Of a stretch of 61,148 nt of DNA, positions 26,467 to 36,105 are shown piece after piece. This DNA comes from Leptolyngbya sp. Heron Island J. Lineage in GTDB: Bacteria > Cyanobacteriota > Cyanobacteriia > Phormidesmidales > Phormidesmidaceae. Numbering within the stretch: the first letter of the stretch is position 1; the number at the start of each line of letters is the position of its first letter. Made by a program: the position numbers and the translations under genes. The stretch is from NCBI RefSeq assembly GCF_000482245.1, contig NZ_AWNH01000023.1:1-61148 (forward strand), in the 5' to 3' direction. Below the pieces are notes generated by a model. It was not told the DNA's origin. It ran no database searches and worked only from the letters and a program-made list of their open reading frames with translations.

Positions 26467-26676
26467 CTAACTACGTAGACTGCCAAGTTGTAACCAACCA
26501 ATGGCAAGAGCACCAATTGTTAGTTGGACCGCACTAGGCACGAGAGAGAATCCCCAAATGCCGCTCAAAAGACCGACGCTGTATAGTGCCATGGAGTGAA
26601 CTTCATCAAGGTGACGCAATCGATAACCTAGAACGGTAATACCGAGAGCAAAAAACAGCCAGAGAATAGGTTGCAT
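26467..26676 (-). CDS. Small two-helix membrane protein between bicA and nhaS3
   Basis: 69 aa with two hydrophobic helices (ILWLFFALGITVLGY and a second at about residues 30-65). It begins 14 bp after the bicA stop, with AAGGAGAG just before its ATG, so it is almost certainly cotranscribed with bicA. I do not recognise a family. It might be an accessory subunit of BicA or of the antiporter; this is inference from position only. Confidence 0.6.
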   Translation of the reverse strand: MQPILWLFFALGITVLGYRLRHLDEVHSMALYSVGLLSGIWGFSLVPSAVQLTIGALAIGWLQLGSLRS

Positions 26677-26690
26677 AGCTCTCCTTCAAG

Positions 26691-28400
26691 TTAGCTTGAG
26701 ATCTTAGAGGACGCGTCTTCTAAAGATGAGGTCGATAGATCGGTCTCAGAGTCTGTAGGATAGATGCTCAAAACAGCTTGCTTGAGCGCTTCAGCGCGAT
26801 CCGCATGCACATGCTTAGTAGGAACTAAATCAAAGACCTTAAGCGATGACAAGCGACGTCTGGTTTGTCCAGCAGCACCTACGATATACACGTAGCGTCC
26901 TTTCTCAGTAGCTTCTTTGATAGCACTCTCAATAGCTAGAGAAGCAGTTACACCCAAGTGGGGAACATCATTTAAGTCAAAGACAACTGCGTCGTATTCT
27001 CCAATAGCGTTATGCTCTCGGGAAATGGCTTTGGCTACCCCAAAAATCATGGGACCACCAAGCTGGAACAACAATACGCGACCATTACCTTCGTCTAACC
27101 AGCGCTTTTCATCAGAGTCCAGCCGAATCGCATCGTCTGCGTCAGTAATGGCCCGAACAGACTCAGAGCGCAGTTGGCTCATGCGATCAATTGTAAGGAT
27201 GTTGGCAACAAATACACCGATACCTACTGCCGCAATCAAGTCGACTAAAACCGTCAACATAATAACGCCGTACATGATCAGCGCACCCTTCAGAGAGATT
27301 TGATGCGCCCGCTTAAGGAAATCCCAATCAATGATGTCAATACCAACCTTGAGGGCAATACCAGCAAGGACAGCCAGGGGAATTGTTGCAGCTAAATTAG
27401 CAGCTCCCAAGATAACAATCAAGAGAACAAAGGCTCGAGTGAGGCCAGAAAGCGCTGTACGACCACCGGCTTGGATATTAACAACGGTGCCCATGGTAGC
27501 ACCAGCACCAGCAATACCGCCGAACAGACCAGACATCAGGTTACCAAGACCCTGACCAATCAGCTCTTTATTAGAGTTGTGGTCAGTACGGGTTAGGCTA
27601 TCAGCAACTAAGGAAGTCAACAGTGCGTCAATACATCCCAACATCCCCAGAACAGCTGCATCAACAAACATTAGGCGTAACTGATCAGCCCCGAAGGTAG
27701 GAACCTGCATCTGCGGGAAACGCATGGGGATTTCGCCGATACGACGGATGTCGATATCAGGAAACAGAACTAGAGAGAGTATAGTACCGCCGATTAGTGC
27801 AACCAGCTGAGGTGGAACCAGCCGCTTAAGCCTGGCTGGCATGAACCAAATAATGGCAACAGATACAACTGCCAGCATTGTCTCGGGAGGTTGTATGTTG
27901 GCTAACAAGTCAGGAATTGACTGTAGCGTACCAACTACACCGCCGCCAGGACTGGCTTGACCCAAAAATGGTGCAAGCTGCAAAATGACCAGGATGATAC
28001 CAATACCAGACATAAAGCCCGATATAACGGTATAAGGCATCATCGTGACATATTTACCAAGCCGTAGAAAGCCAAAGATAATTTGGAATACCCCGGCCAT
28101 CATGACCACGGTGAATGCCATCGCCATCCCATTTTCAGGATTGGTTGCGGTCAGATTGGCAATCACAGCCGTCATGACCACTGTCATGGGGCCAGTGGGC
28201 TCAGAAATTAGTGTAGGCGTGCCACCAAATAAGGCCGCAAAAAAGCCAACTAATACAGCCCCCCATAAACCTGATGCTGCACCTGCACCAGAGGCAACAC
28301 CAAAGGCCAACGCCATGGGTAATGCAATAACAGCAGCGGTGACGCCTCCAAAGATGTCACCGCGTAAATTTCGGAAATGGATCTTATTTGTAATCTGCAT
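26691..28400 (-). CDS. bicA: SulP-type Na+/HCO3- symporter BicA
   Basis: Plasma-membrane bicarbonate importer of the CO2-concentrating mechanism: low affinity, high flux, sodium dependent. The protein follows characterised BicA almost throughout: the N-terminal MQITNKIHFRNLRGDIFGG, the substrate-site region GTPTLISEPTGPMTVVMTAV, IDALLTSLVADSLTRT and the C-terminal STAS domain from about residue 430 (VVFDLNDVPHLGVTASLAIE). Length is 569 aa. It heads a minus-strand run with a small membrane protein, an NhaS3-like antiporter and mrp genes. Confidence 0.95.
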   Translation of the reverse strand: MQITNKIHFRNLRGDIFGGVTAAVIALPMALAFGVASGAGAASGLWGAVLVGFFAALFGGTPTLISEPTGPMTVVMTAVIANLTATNPENGMAMAFTVVMMAGVFQIIFGFLRLGKYVTMMPYTVISGFMSGIGIILVILQLAPFLGQASPGGGVVGTLQSIPDLLANIQPPETMLAVVSVAIIWFMPARLKRLVPPQLVALIGGTILSLVLFPDIDIRRIGEIPMRFPQMQVPTFGADQLRLMFVDAAVLGMLGCIDALLTSLVADSLTRTDHNSNKELIGQGLGNLMSGLFGGIAGAGATMGTVVNIQAGGRTALSGLTRAFVLLIVILGAANLAATIPLAVLAGIALKVGIDIIDWDFLKRAHQISLKGALIMYGVIMLTVLVDLIAAVGIGVFVANILTIDRMSQLRSESVRAITDADDAIRLDSDEKRWLDEGNGRVLLFQLGGPMIFGVAKAISREHNAIGEYDAVVFDLNDVPHLGVTASLAIESAIKEATEKGRYVYIVGAAGQTRRRLSSLKVFDLVPTKHVHADRAEALKQAVLSIYPTDSETDLSTSSLEDASSKISS

Positions 28401-28865
28401 TTTGAAGCACCTCGCTTAGCCAAGCTAAGACTCTCTCAGTTGCCCACCATTGACCTGAATCCAAAAGCTTGCCTGACGTTTCCCAAAGAAAGCTAATGCT
28501 TGCGCTGCCGAGGAAATCAGACATGGTGGTTAAATAAATCAAACAAGAATTGACTTCAATAAATGAAATCCTTGCTTGTCATTGATTAAAGTCTACCAAT
28601 AAAATGAAATGGCTTTACCATTTGTTTGATTTATTAATTTCAATCAGAAGCATAAGCTTAGTCTATAGGTTCACCACCTAAATATGCGCTGACTTTGCTT
28701 GGATTATCTGCGGAAACGCTATTTAAAGCAGCATTTATTAGCTTTTGTCAGCTAACTACTCATTACTTCTGCTATTGAAGAGCTATAGTTGGACAACTGC
28801 TACAGGGAACCGAGCCATTAAACGACACTGACGTCACTACAACCGGTTGATTGCAAACAGCAGAC
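28401..28865. promoter_or_regulatory. Leader region of bicA
   Basis: 465 bp without a gene. It has a perfect 14-bp inverted repeat with arms far apart (28533-28546 AATAAATCAAACAA and 28622-28635) and a nested one (AAATGG/CCATTT, 28607-28623). A TCAATG half-site, as described for NdhR/CcmR, occurs on the minus strand at about 28571-28576. These would fit control by inorganic-carbon LysR-type regulators, but this is not proven. Confidence 0.45.
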
Positions 28866-31643
28866 TCAGGCATCCACTAGCTCATCTTCTCGCTCGACAA
28901 CGATGACGTGCTCAGTCACCTTCTCAAAGGTATCGTCATGGCTGATGACAAATAACTGTTTAAATGCCTTAAGTCGGGCGATGGCTTCAGCTAAACTCTC
29001 CCGTCGGGGACGATCCATATTGGTGGTAGGTTCGTCAAAGAAGGCGATATCGATATCGGCTAGTACCTTGAGTAGGGCCAAACGCACAGCCAGAGCAGCA
29101 CACATCTGCTCACCTCCCGAAAGATTGATAAAGCGGCGTGTGTTACCGCCCTCTTGCACCAGAATTTCATAGTCTCGGGTCCACTCTAATGCTACGTTAG
29201 GACGATTTAAAAGTTCTCGGAATAGGCGATCTGCTTCTTGTGAAATTCCGTGTACATAGCGTTCGGTAATGCGTGGTCCAGCTGCTTTGTAGGCCTTACG
29301 CGCAAAATTAATAAAGCGCTTGACACGTTCCTTTTGCTTGAGATCAAGCTGAGCTTGATCTTGTTTTGCAGCGATTTGTCGAAGGCTATCCAGCTGGCCA
29401 ATAAGTTCAGTTTGTAACTTGCGTTGTTGAGGCAAGCTACCCGTGATGCGATCGCACTGAGACTTCACCTCTGCATACCGCTGTTCTAATTGCTGCAGCG
29501 TCGCTGGATCAAAATCTGCCGATAGCTGTTGTAGCTCAGAGGTAAGGGTTGTAAGCTGCTGAGTCAAATCCACAACTACTTGGTTAGCCGCAGCTACATC
29601 GGTATTCAGCCGTTCTAAAGACTGTGCATCCTTCTCGTGTTGTATGTAGAGCAGATAGCCTGGTTGATATTCTTGGCGTTGCTGTTGCTGCTGCGTAATG
29701 GCTTGATCTAAATCGGCAAAATCCGCAATTTGCTCAGTTAATTGCGCCAAACTCGCTTCCAAGGTTTGGCGATGGGTCTGAAGCCGCTCATAATCAGCCT
29801 CAACGTTAACCATCGTCTGGATCTGCTCCTGCAAAACATGCCGTCGGCCTTTAGGATCGCTCAAAGTTGCAATTGTTTTTTCTACTGTACTCAAACGCCG
29901 AGCCAGGTGTTCAGCTTGAGTCAGTTGCTGTTCGAGCTCGGCAATATCCGCCTGGAGTTGCTGTTGCTGGCCTATCAGTTTAGTGTGTTTTTGCTGCAGC
30001 CTGGCACGGTTGTTTAACTGGGCCTGATCCCCATAAGCCTTGTTTAGCTGTATCTGTCCCGATTTTAGATTGCGGTTAAGCTGCTCAGTGTCCACTTGTT
30101 CTGTGAGATCGGTGAGAATACTCTCTAGGGCTGATAAAGTTGTTTGACTGAGGTTTTGTCCGGTTGCGATCGCAGTTTTCAACTGCTCCACAACATCTTG
30201 AGATAACAGAGATAAACTTTGCTGTAGCTCATCTAGTGCGGTGATAGCAGCCACAGTTTGCTGAGCATAGCTGGCAGATTGGGTACGATGATGAGTCACC
30301 AGCTGTCGCAGTTCTATTTCAAACTGTTGAGCGGCTGCAATCCGGCTCAATTGTTGCTGCCAACGTTGCTGCTGTTGTTCCAAATCAGGAATCATCTTGA
30401 CGGTATCTTCAAGCACATCAAGGGCGCGCAACTCACGCTCAGCTTGTTGAATATCTTGCTGCTGCCTCGCTAAACGCTCATGCAAGCTTTGCGATCGTAA
30501 CTGTAGTTTCGCCAAAGCTTGTTGTTTCTCAAGCAGCACCTGACGTTCAGACTCTAGACGATCTTGTTGCTGACATTGAGGAGCTAAACTCTCAAGTTGA
30601 GACTGAAACCGACTGTGCTGCTCCAGTTTTACCTGTAGTCCTGCCAGGGTGGCCGCTTGTTGATCAAGATTACGCTGTTGTGCAAGCTGCTGTTGCACGA
30701 GCTGCTGACGCTGTTTATTTTTCTGCGTCAGCGCCTTGAGAGTATTTTCAATCTCCAGAAAACAACGATAGGCTGCAGCATGGGCTTGGCATAGATCCTG
30801 AGCTTGCTGGGCTCTATGCTGGGCCTGTTTCATCACATTCTGAGCCTGCTGCTTAGCTTCTAGCTGCAAACTCAACTGCTGCTGTTGCTGCTGCAACCCT
30901 TGTATTTTTTCAGCTTGAACAGCCAAAGCATCTTTTTGGGTCTGGAGCTGTGCCAGACCCTCCTGCAAATGAGCCAGCTGTTGTTCGCCAGCCGCAATCT
31001 CTGCGAGCAGACTCTCATAACGAGCCTGCAAAGGATCTAATGACTGCAGTCGCTCCTCATATTGCTGCAGCTGGTTTTTAACCAATTCCACCTGAGCTTC
31101 TGCATATCGGCGTAATGCATTGGAATCTTTGTGGACCTGGCGATATTCTTCTACCTTCAGCACATTGTCAAAAATGGGCTTACGTTTTTCAGGGCTGAGC
31201 AAAAAATCAGCCGTAAAGGTACCCTGAGGCACCCCAATCGTGTTCGCAAAAAGTTGACCCAGATCGGTCCCTACCGGCACTCCCAGGTGTTGCTTGAGCC
31301 AGGGTTCCACCTCATCTTTGATGCGACTATAGTTCAAGCGCTCCCCTAGCTGCGGATCATACAGGGTATATCCTCGACTAGTACACCGCTCAACTTCATA
31401 GGTACGACTATCGTAGCTAGAGACAAAGGCAACTCGAACCTGGGCACTGCCACTACCGTTTCGCACCAGGTCTTCTTGTTTATAGCCACCCCGATGATTA
31501 AATAGTGTCCAGGCAATGGCCTCTAAGATGCTGGTTTTACCTGCGCCATTGACACCGCAAATTGCATTGGTACCCAGCTGGAACTCGAAGTTGCGATCGC
31601 GATGAGCCTTAAAATTGGTGAGGGTAACCGACAGTAAATACAT
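28866..31643 (-). CDS. sbcC: SbcC/Rad50-like SMC-family ATPase
   Basis: 925-aa ATPase expected to act with an SbcD nuclease in DNA end processing. Walker A GVNGAGKTS is at 30-38, the ABC signature LSGGEQM near 820 and Walker B IDIAFFDEPT near 850, followed by VISHDD. Between them is a very Gln-rich long coiled coil. I find no CxxC zinc hook at the expected apex; the only candidate there is CQQQ (about 358). No sbcD gene is next to it. Gln-tract composition is unlike the neighbours. Confidence 0.85.
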   Translation of the reverse strand: MYLLSVTLTNFKAHRDRNFEFQLGTNAICGVNGAGKTSILEAIAWTLFNHRGGYKQEDLVRNGSGSAQVRVAFVSSYDSRTYEVERCTSRGYTLYDPQLGERLNYSRIKDEVEPWLKQHLGVPVGTDLGQLFANTIGVPQGTFTADFLLSPEKRKPIFDNVLKVEEYRQVHKDSNALRRYAEAQVELVKNQLQQYEERLQSLDPLQARYESLLAEIAAGEQQLAHLQEGLAQLQTQKDALAVQAEKIQGLQQQQQQLSLQLEAKQQAQNVMKQAQHRAQQAQDLCQAHAAAYRCFLEIENTLKALTQKNKQRQQLVQQQLAQQRNLDQQAATLAGLQVKLEQHSRFQSQLESLAPQCQQQDRLESERQVLLEKQQALAKLQLRSQSLHERLARQQQDIQQAERELRALDVLEDTVKMIPDLEQQQQRWQQQLSRIAAAQQFEIELRQLVTHHRTQSASYAQQTVAAITALDELQQSLSLLSQDVVEQLKTAIATGQNLSQTTLSALESILTDLTEQVDTEQLNRNLKSGQIQLNKAYGDQAQLNNRARLQQKHTKLIGQQQQLQADIAELEQQLTQAEHLARRLSTVEKTIATLSDPKGRRHVLQEQIQTMVNVEADYERLQTHRQTLEASLAQLTEQIADFADLDQAITQQQQQRQEYQPGYLLYIQHEKDAQSLERLNTDVAAANQVVVDLTQQLTTLTSELQQLSADFDPATLQQLEQRYAEVKSQCDRITGSLPQQRKLQTELIGQLDSLRQIAAKQDQAQLDLKQKERVKRFINFARKAYKAAGPRITERYVHGISQEADRLFRELLNRPNVALEWTRDYEILVQEGGNTRRFINLSGGEQMCAALAVRLALLKVLADIDIAFFDEPTTNMDRPRRESLAEAIARLKAFKQLFVISHDDTFEKVTEHVIVVEREDELVDA

Positions 31644-31789
31644 GGCAACCCCTTAACTCTAGATCCCAGAACAATTCAAAAATATGCACTAGCCCAGTTT
31701 ACCTGCTCAAGCCTCAATTGAGCCCTTGGCTGCTAACGTGACATAGCACAGTAGTATTATTGAATCAAAGAGCAGCTTACTTCGAGTCT

Positions 31790-32086
31790 CTAGAAAACAT
31801 CTAAGCTACCAGACACATTTGAGGGTTGCCGCAAAACGGGCAGTGCCTGCTGCGCCCAAACCTGTACGCGAGGATGGGAACTCGTTGCTAATTGACGACA
31901 CAACTTAATGGCTGCAGGCAATTGTCCACTCTCTTTATAAGCCCGCACTAACCAGATGTTAGCCGAGTAGTACAGCTTATCCGGCGGACGTACCTGAGAA
32001 GCAACATACTTTAATCCAATAATCCCTTCTTGGAACTGTCCAACCCTAACTGCGTCTATCGCAGCCTCCAACATCTCTTTTGGCAT
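31790..32086 (-). CDS. Small TPR-like protein, 98 aa
   Basis: Helical protein with two degenerate tetratricopeptide-like units (AAIDAVRVGQFQEGIIGLKYV and ANIWLVRAYKESGQLPAAIKLC). Probably a small adaptor. I do not recognise a specific function. It is on the same strand as the SbcC gene, 146 bp upstream, and may be cotranscribed. Confidence 0.6.
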   Translation of the reverse strand: MPKEMLEAAIDAVRVGQFQEGIIGLKYVASQVRPPDKLYYSANIWLVRAYKESGQLPAAIKLCRQLATSSHPRVQVWAQQALPVLRQPSNVSGSLDVF

Positions 32087-33195
32087 TTATTTAATCTATG
32101 ATCCTAAATGATGCGTGTTTTTGGATAATCAAAATGAAGACACTCCCTATTGACCAAACAATGCCTGAGCCATCTTGAACTCAGAAAAGTCGGTCCTTTC
32201 AAGCAAAATAGATGAATCCTGAGCACTCAAGAGAGACTTCTACACCCCACAGTCGTGAGATACATTGAGCACAATTAGCCATCTCACCTACAGTTACAAG
32301 TGCTCAAGCATAGAACATTGCCAAATCCAGAATACTCTTGCCTCCTCATTTTCCTACATACTCACAGATAGTTCTTTAGAAATTTTTCCACCCAACTTTG
32401 TTCCTCACAGACAAGAATTAAGCAATATCGCTGAACCAGATAAAGAAACCACAAATCATCGTATTGCGTATTATTTTTCAGCCAACATACTCCCCCCTGG
32501 CAGGTAATCTATTACACCCTGAAAACACCAATCAACCCTTAGCAAGGGCAACAATCTAAAACTTAAAAACCCAGGAAAATTGTCTGCTTCCCCTCAACAA
32601 AAGCCACCCTTAACTCTGTAGCCTTTAGTCAATACGTCTATGAATTTATCCGCATTTCTGCGATATGATTTACACTCGCCAGAAACATAACTTCATCCTC
32701 CTAAAGAACACTCAACATTCAGAGAGCTAAAACAGTCCTCTTACAAGTGATTTTTTATATCTAGTTTGAACTTAAAACTCCGTATATGTTTCATAACTTT
32801 GAGTGTCATATCGGTTATCACCATTTATTCAAAATATCTTTTGAGTACTATTACCGAAAATTTTTTAGCCGAAATCCGCTAATTAGCGTATCTACATCAA
32901 AAACACTTTATAAGTTTTCAAAAACATTGTTGATACAGAAAATTCAACCTTATAAATACAGCTTTTTATCATCAATTTTATTTTTTATTTAAAGTAGTTA
33001 CGCTGATTATAAATCACAATAATTCAATGTTTTTTGGTTGCTTAATAAAAAAACTATGGGGTTTCACGGATGATTAATATTTTTTGATAGATTAAATCCA
33101 TTTGATACTGTCTATTGAAGGGCATCACCCCTCTGCCATATCCGCAAAAACTTCTAGTACTTTGAATACAGAAGCAGTCTTATCTCAAGGACACC
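32087..33195. other. AT-rich gene-poor region upstream of the caspase-STAND gene
   Basis: About 1.1 kb, very AT-rich at about 32740-33060. Two plus-strand frames of 80 and 68 codons are present (32265-32507, 32786-32992), but they lack ribosome sites and have the composition of translated AT-rich DNA, so I do not call them. There is no clear tRNA, repeat or hairpin. The composition differs from the neighbouring genes. Confidence 0.5.
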
Positions 33196-33336
33196 ATGAA
33201 TACTTACTTAAAGCTATTCGTGCTGCTTTTAACATGCATTGAGGCCATCTGTCTTCTAGAGCAATATCTTGAGAACCTTTTTATCGTCATTCTTTTCTCA
33301 GGAAATATTGATCAAGGAGAGACCTCAAAGCAGTAG
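33196..33336 (+). CDS. Possible 46-aa hydrophobic small protein
   Basis: ATG 33196 is preceded by AAGGA at good spacing (33187-33192) and is open to TAG 33336. The N-terminal part is strongly hydrophobic (LKLFVLLLTCIEAICLLEQY, then LFIVILF), so it would be a membrane peptide. It lies 80 bp before the caspase-nSTAND gene. It may be an accessory or effector peptide, or a chance frame in AT-rich DNA. Confidence 0.3.
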   Translation: MNTYLKLFVLLLTCIEAICLLEQYLENLFIVILFSGNIDQGETSKQ

Positions 33337-33416
33337 ATATCTACTTAGCGTTCACTTCTTCTCATCTCACCGAAAATTCTGACCGCCTTTTAACTGTTCA
33401 CTAGGGTATAGTAGCT

Positions 33417-36014
33417 ATGTCACGGGATGCATTGATTGTTGGAATAAATCAATATCAGGCATTGCCCAGGCTTACGGCAGCAGCTAAGGATGCGGAAGGC
33501 GTAGCTAATCTTTTAGAAACTTATGGCGACTTTCGAGTACGCAGATTACCTGAAATCATTCAAGACCAGCGGCCTAAAATCGGTCAACAAACATTAGTTT
33601 CAACCCAGCAATTAGAAAACAGTTTGGTACGCCTACTGTTACCCAAAGGCGATCATATCCCTGAGGCTGTTTTCTTTTATTTTTCAGGTCATGGTCTCCA
33701 AAGAGAAATCGGTATTCGAGAAGGGTATCTGGCCACCAGTGACACCCAGCCAGACATCTCCAACAGCGGGCTATCATTATCGTGGCTACGCCGTCTAATC
33801 AGACACAGTCCCATACGCCAAATTATTGTCATTTTAGACTGTTGTCACAGTGGTGAGTTCCTGTCTCTCAAAGATGAATCCTGGCAGGGAAGAGATGGTC
33901 AAAGCTATTTGTTTATAGCAGCCTCTCGGGAGTATGAGGAAGCCTATGAGTCACTCAACAGCGATTATAGTGTACTAACTCAGGCAGTTGTCTCTGGGTT
34001 ACGACCGCAGCAATCTGACCATGGTCGAGTCACAAGTGTCGATCTAGTTGCTTCGATTACTAATCAGCTAAGCAATGAAATTCAACAACCGCTCTTTGAA
34101 CAGAGTGGCAGCGAAATTGTTATTACCCGCCACTCGGAGCGTTCTTTACCACCAACCAAGAGCATTCCACTCATTGCTCGCTTAAAGCAGTACAGCTTTA
34201 ATTTCTGCCCCTATTGCGGACCCCAACCCTATGAAGCCAAGCATGCTGAGTATTTCTTTGGGCGGGAAAATCTTATCCAAGATATGCTCTTAGCATTACA
34301 ACATACAGATATCTATGCACTGGTGGGTGCCTCTGGCAGTGGTAAAACGTCCTTATTGCAAGCTGGTCTGATTCCCCGTCTAGCTCAAGGACATGATATT
34401 GAGGGAAGTGAGCATTGGTTAGTACGCTACGTGACCCCTAATGCTCACCCCTTAAAAACCCTTGCTGCCGCATTTGTTGACGCTGATCAGGAGATTAATG
34501 TTGCTGCTCAGTTATTACAAGCTGAAAATATCCTGCGTAATGAGCCCAAGGGGCTAGCACATTTAGTGAGTGCCGCACTCCTTAAACATCCGACTGCCAA
34601 GAAGTTTTGGCTCATAATTGACCAATTTGAAGAGCTACTCACCACAACCAACAATCCTCAAACACAAAACGATCGAGAACAGGTCATCAAAGCCTTGATC
34701 AAAGCCTTGCACTGTCCTGCAATTGATTTAGGAGTGATTATTAGTCTGCGCTCAGATGCTATGGATCACCTGCTAACCCATGGCGAGCTGTTTTCAGCAT
34801 TAGAGGGGCATCAGGTTGTTATTCCGCCAATGAGTTATCAAGAAATTCGAGAGGTGATTGAAAAACCTGCGGAGAAACTGGGATTAAGGATAGATCCTTA
34901 TCTAGTTCACAATCTAACGTTGGATTTAACTGGTGCTCCTGGTGAATTAGCCTTACTGCAAAATACACTCCATGAACTGTGGCAACATCGTTCTCCCAAT
35001 TCATGCAGTAAAGGTAGCCCCTGCTTATCATTAGAGAGTTATATGAAACTAGGGAGACTCTCTAACATCATTACCAGCAGAGCGACAACTCTTTATGAAT
35101 CACTCCCTGTAGAGGAGCAAGCAGTAGCAAGACGCATTTTTCTCTCCTTATGTGATTTAGGTGAAGGTCATATTGATCAAGGTCGTCGCGTTCGGAAAAT
35201 TGAATTGGTGAATCATCAATTTCCTAAGGCATTAATTGATCGAGTCTTGAAAAAATTTATCATGGCCCGGTTAATTGTTGTAGACCAAGCGATCGCACCT
35301 CTTCAGCCAAGTAACCGAACAGTGGCCACAAACGTAGAAATACCAGAGGAAACTACTATTCAGTTGGCCCACAAATCTTTAGTCTCGGATTGGTCTCTAT
35401 TGCGTCAATGGTTGCACAGCAATCGCACTACACTGCGTCAACGGCGGGATATTGAAGACCGAGCCTGGATATGGCACCATCGTGGCCAACTCAAATGCCC
35501 AGACTATCTACTCGGGCAGCGGTACTTACAAGATGTAAGTCAGTTTCTAATGGCTCACTCACAGGACTTATCAGATTTAGCTCAAAGGTTTGTACAAATT
35601 AGCAGACGCACCGTTATTTGCCAGCGGTGGCGAACCCGAGGGATAGCCGTCATGCTCCCTCTTACCATCATGACAGGCATGACGGCATCATTAGTACGTC
35701 AAACTCCAGACTGGCGCTTTAGGAGAGTCGCAACTGGCGATGCTGCACTTGCAACCCAGTTACCCAATCCCATATCGACTATGGAACTCCAGCCACAATT
35801 ACCGACAAAATGGGGCATGATGGGAGCTGATTCTCTTGTAATGACTGGCCAAATTCTAGTGTTTAGACGGCAGCATCCACAGTCCGAACTCAATCACATT
35901 CCGATTACCCAATTAGCCAGTCTAATCAAGCCTGGCATGCTCACAGCAAGCTCAGCATCATTACCGGACACATCCAGCACGCGGCTGAATGATGGTGAAG
36001 TCAGCGCCCCCTAG
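33417..36014 (+). CDS. Caspase-like peptidase (C14) fused to an nSTAND1 ATPase
   Basis: The N-terminal caspase/metacaspase domain (residues 1-240) has the catalytic dyad: His92 in YFSGHG and Cys143 in LDCCHSG. The STAND ATPase starts with CPYCGPQPYEAKHAEYFFGRE (263 on). Walker A is GASGSGKTS (304-312) and Walker B is LIIDQFEEL (399-407). Most proteins of this design continue into WD40 repeats; here a transmembrane helix (about 742-760) and a short tail of about 105 residues follow instead. It could be a membrane-bound cell-death or defence protease, by analogy with other STAND-caspase proteins. It is a single gene with GTA/AGT-rich upstream DNA and no strong ribosome site. Confidence 0.87.
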   Translation: MSRDALIVGINQYQALPRLTAAAKDAEGVANLLETYGDFRVRRLPEIIQDQRPKIGQQTLVSTQQLENSLVRLLLPKGDHIPEAVFFYFSGHGLQREIGIREGYLATSDTQPDISNSGLSLSWLRRLIRHSPIRQIIVILDCCHSGEFLSLKDESWQGRDGQSYLFIAASREYEEAYESLNSDYSVLTQAVVSGLRPQQSDHGRVTSVDLVASITNQLSNEIQQPLFEQSGSEIVITRHSERSLPPTKSIPLIARLKQYSFNFCPYCGPQPYEAKHAEYFFGRENLIQDMLLALQHTDIYALVGASGSGKTSLLQAGLIPRLAQGHDIEGSEHWLVRYVTPNAHPLKTLAAAFVDADQEINVAAQLLQAENILRNEPKGLAHLVSAALLKHPTAKKFWLIIDQFEELLTTTNNPQTQNDREQVIKALIKALHCPAIDLGVIISLRSDAMDHLLTHGELFSALEGHQVVIPPMSYQEIREVIEKPAEKLGLRIDPYLVHNLTLDLTGAPGELALLQNTLHELWQHRSPNSCSKGSPCLSLESYMKLGRLSNIITSRATTLYESLPVEEQAVARRIFLSLCDLGEGHIDQGRRVRKIELVNHQFPKALIDRVLKKFIMARLIVVDQAIAPLQPSNRTVATNVEIPEETTIQLAHKSLVSDWSLLRQWLHSNRTTLRQRRDIEDRAWIWHHRGQLKCPDYLLGQRYLQDVSQFLMAHSQDLSDLAQRFVQISRRTVICQRWRTRGIAVMLPLTIMTGMTASLVRQTPDWRFRRVATGDAALATQLPNPISTMELQPQLPTKWGMMGADSLVMTGQILVFRRQHPQSELNHIPITQLASLIKPGMLTASSASLPDTSSTRLNDGEVSAP

Positions 36015-36105
36015 AATCCAGGTTTGCAAGGTCTCGTCAACCTGCGACAATCAAGTTCGGCTCAAGACTAGAAAGCATAGATGATGGAATATAAGATTCA
36101 GACTT

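Noticed and set aside
24354-28419. Long plus-strand frames opposite the mrp, antiporter and bicA genes
   Set aside because: All are antisense to highly conserved membrane proteins and have no start signals.
28866-31643. CQQQ as a degenerate zinc hook in the SbcC-like protein
   Set aside because: A hook needs two Cys as CxxC; only one is present, so I treat it as absent.
32265-32507. 80-codon plus-strand frame
   Set aside because: No ribosome site, and the residue mix looks like translated non-coding AT-rich DNA.
32786-32992. 68-codon plus-strand frame rich in Phe, Lys and Tyr
   Set aside because: The composition follows directly from AT-rich DNA, and there is no start signal.
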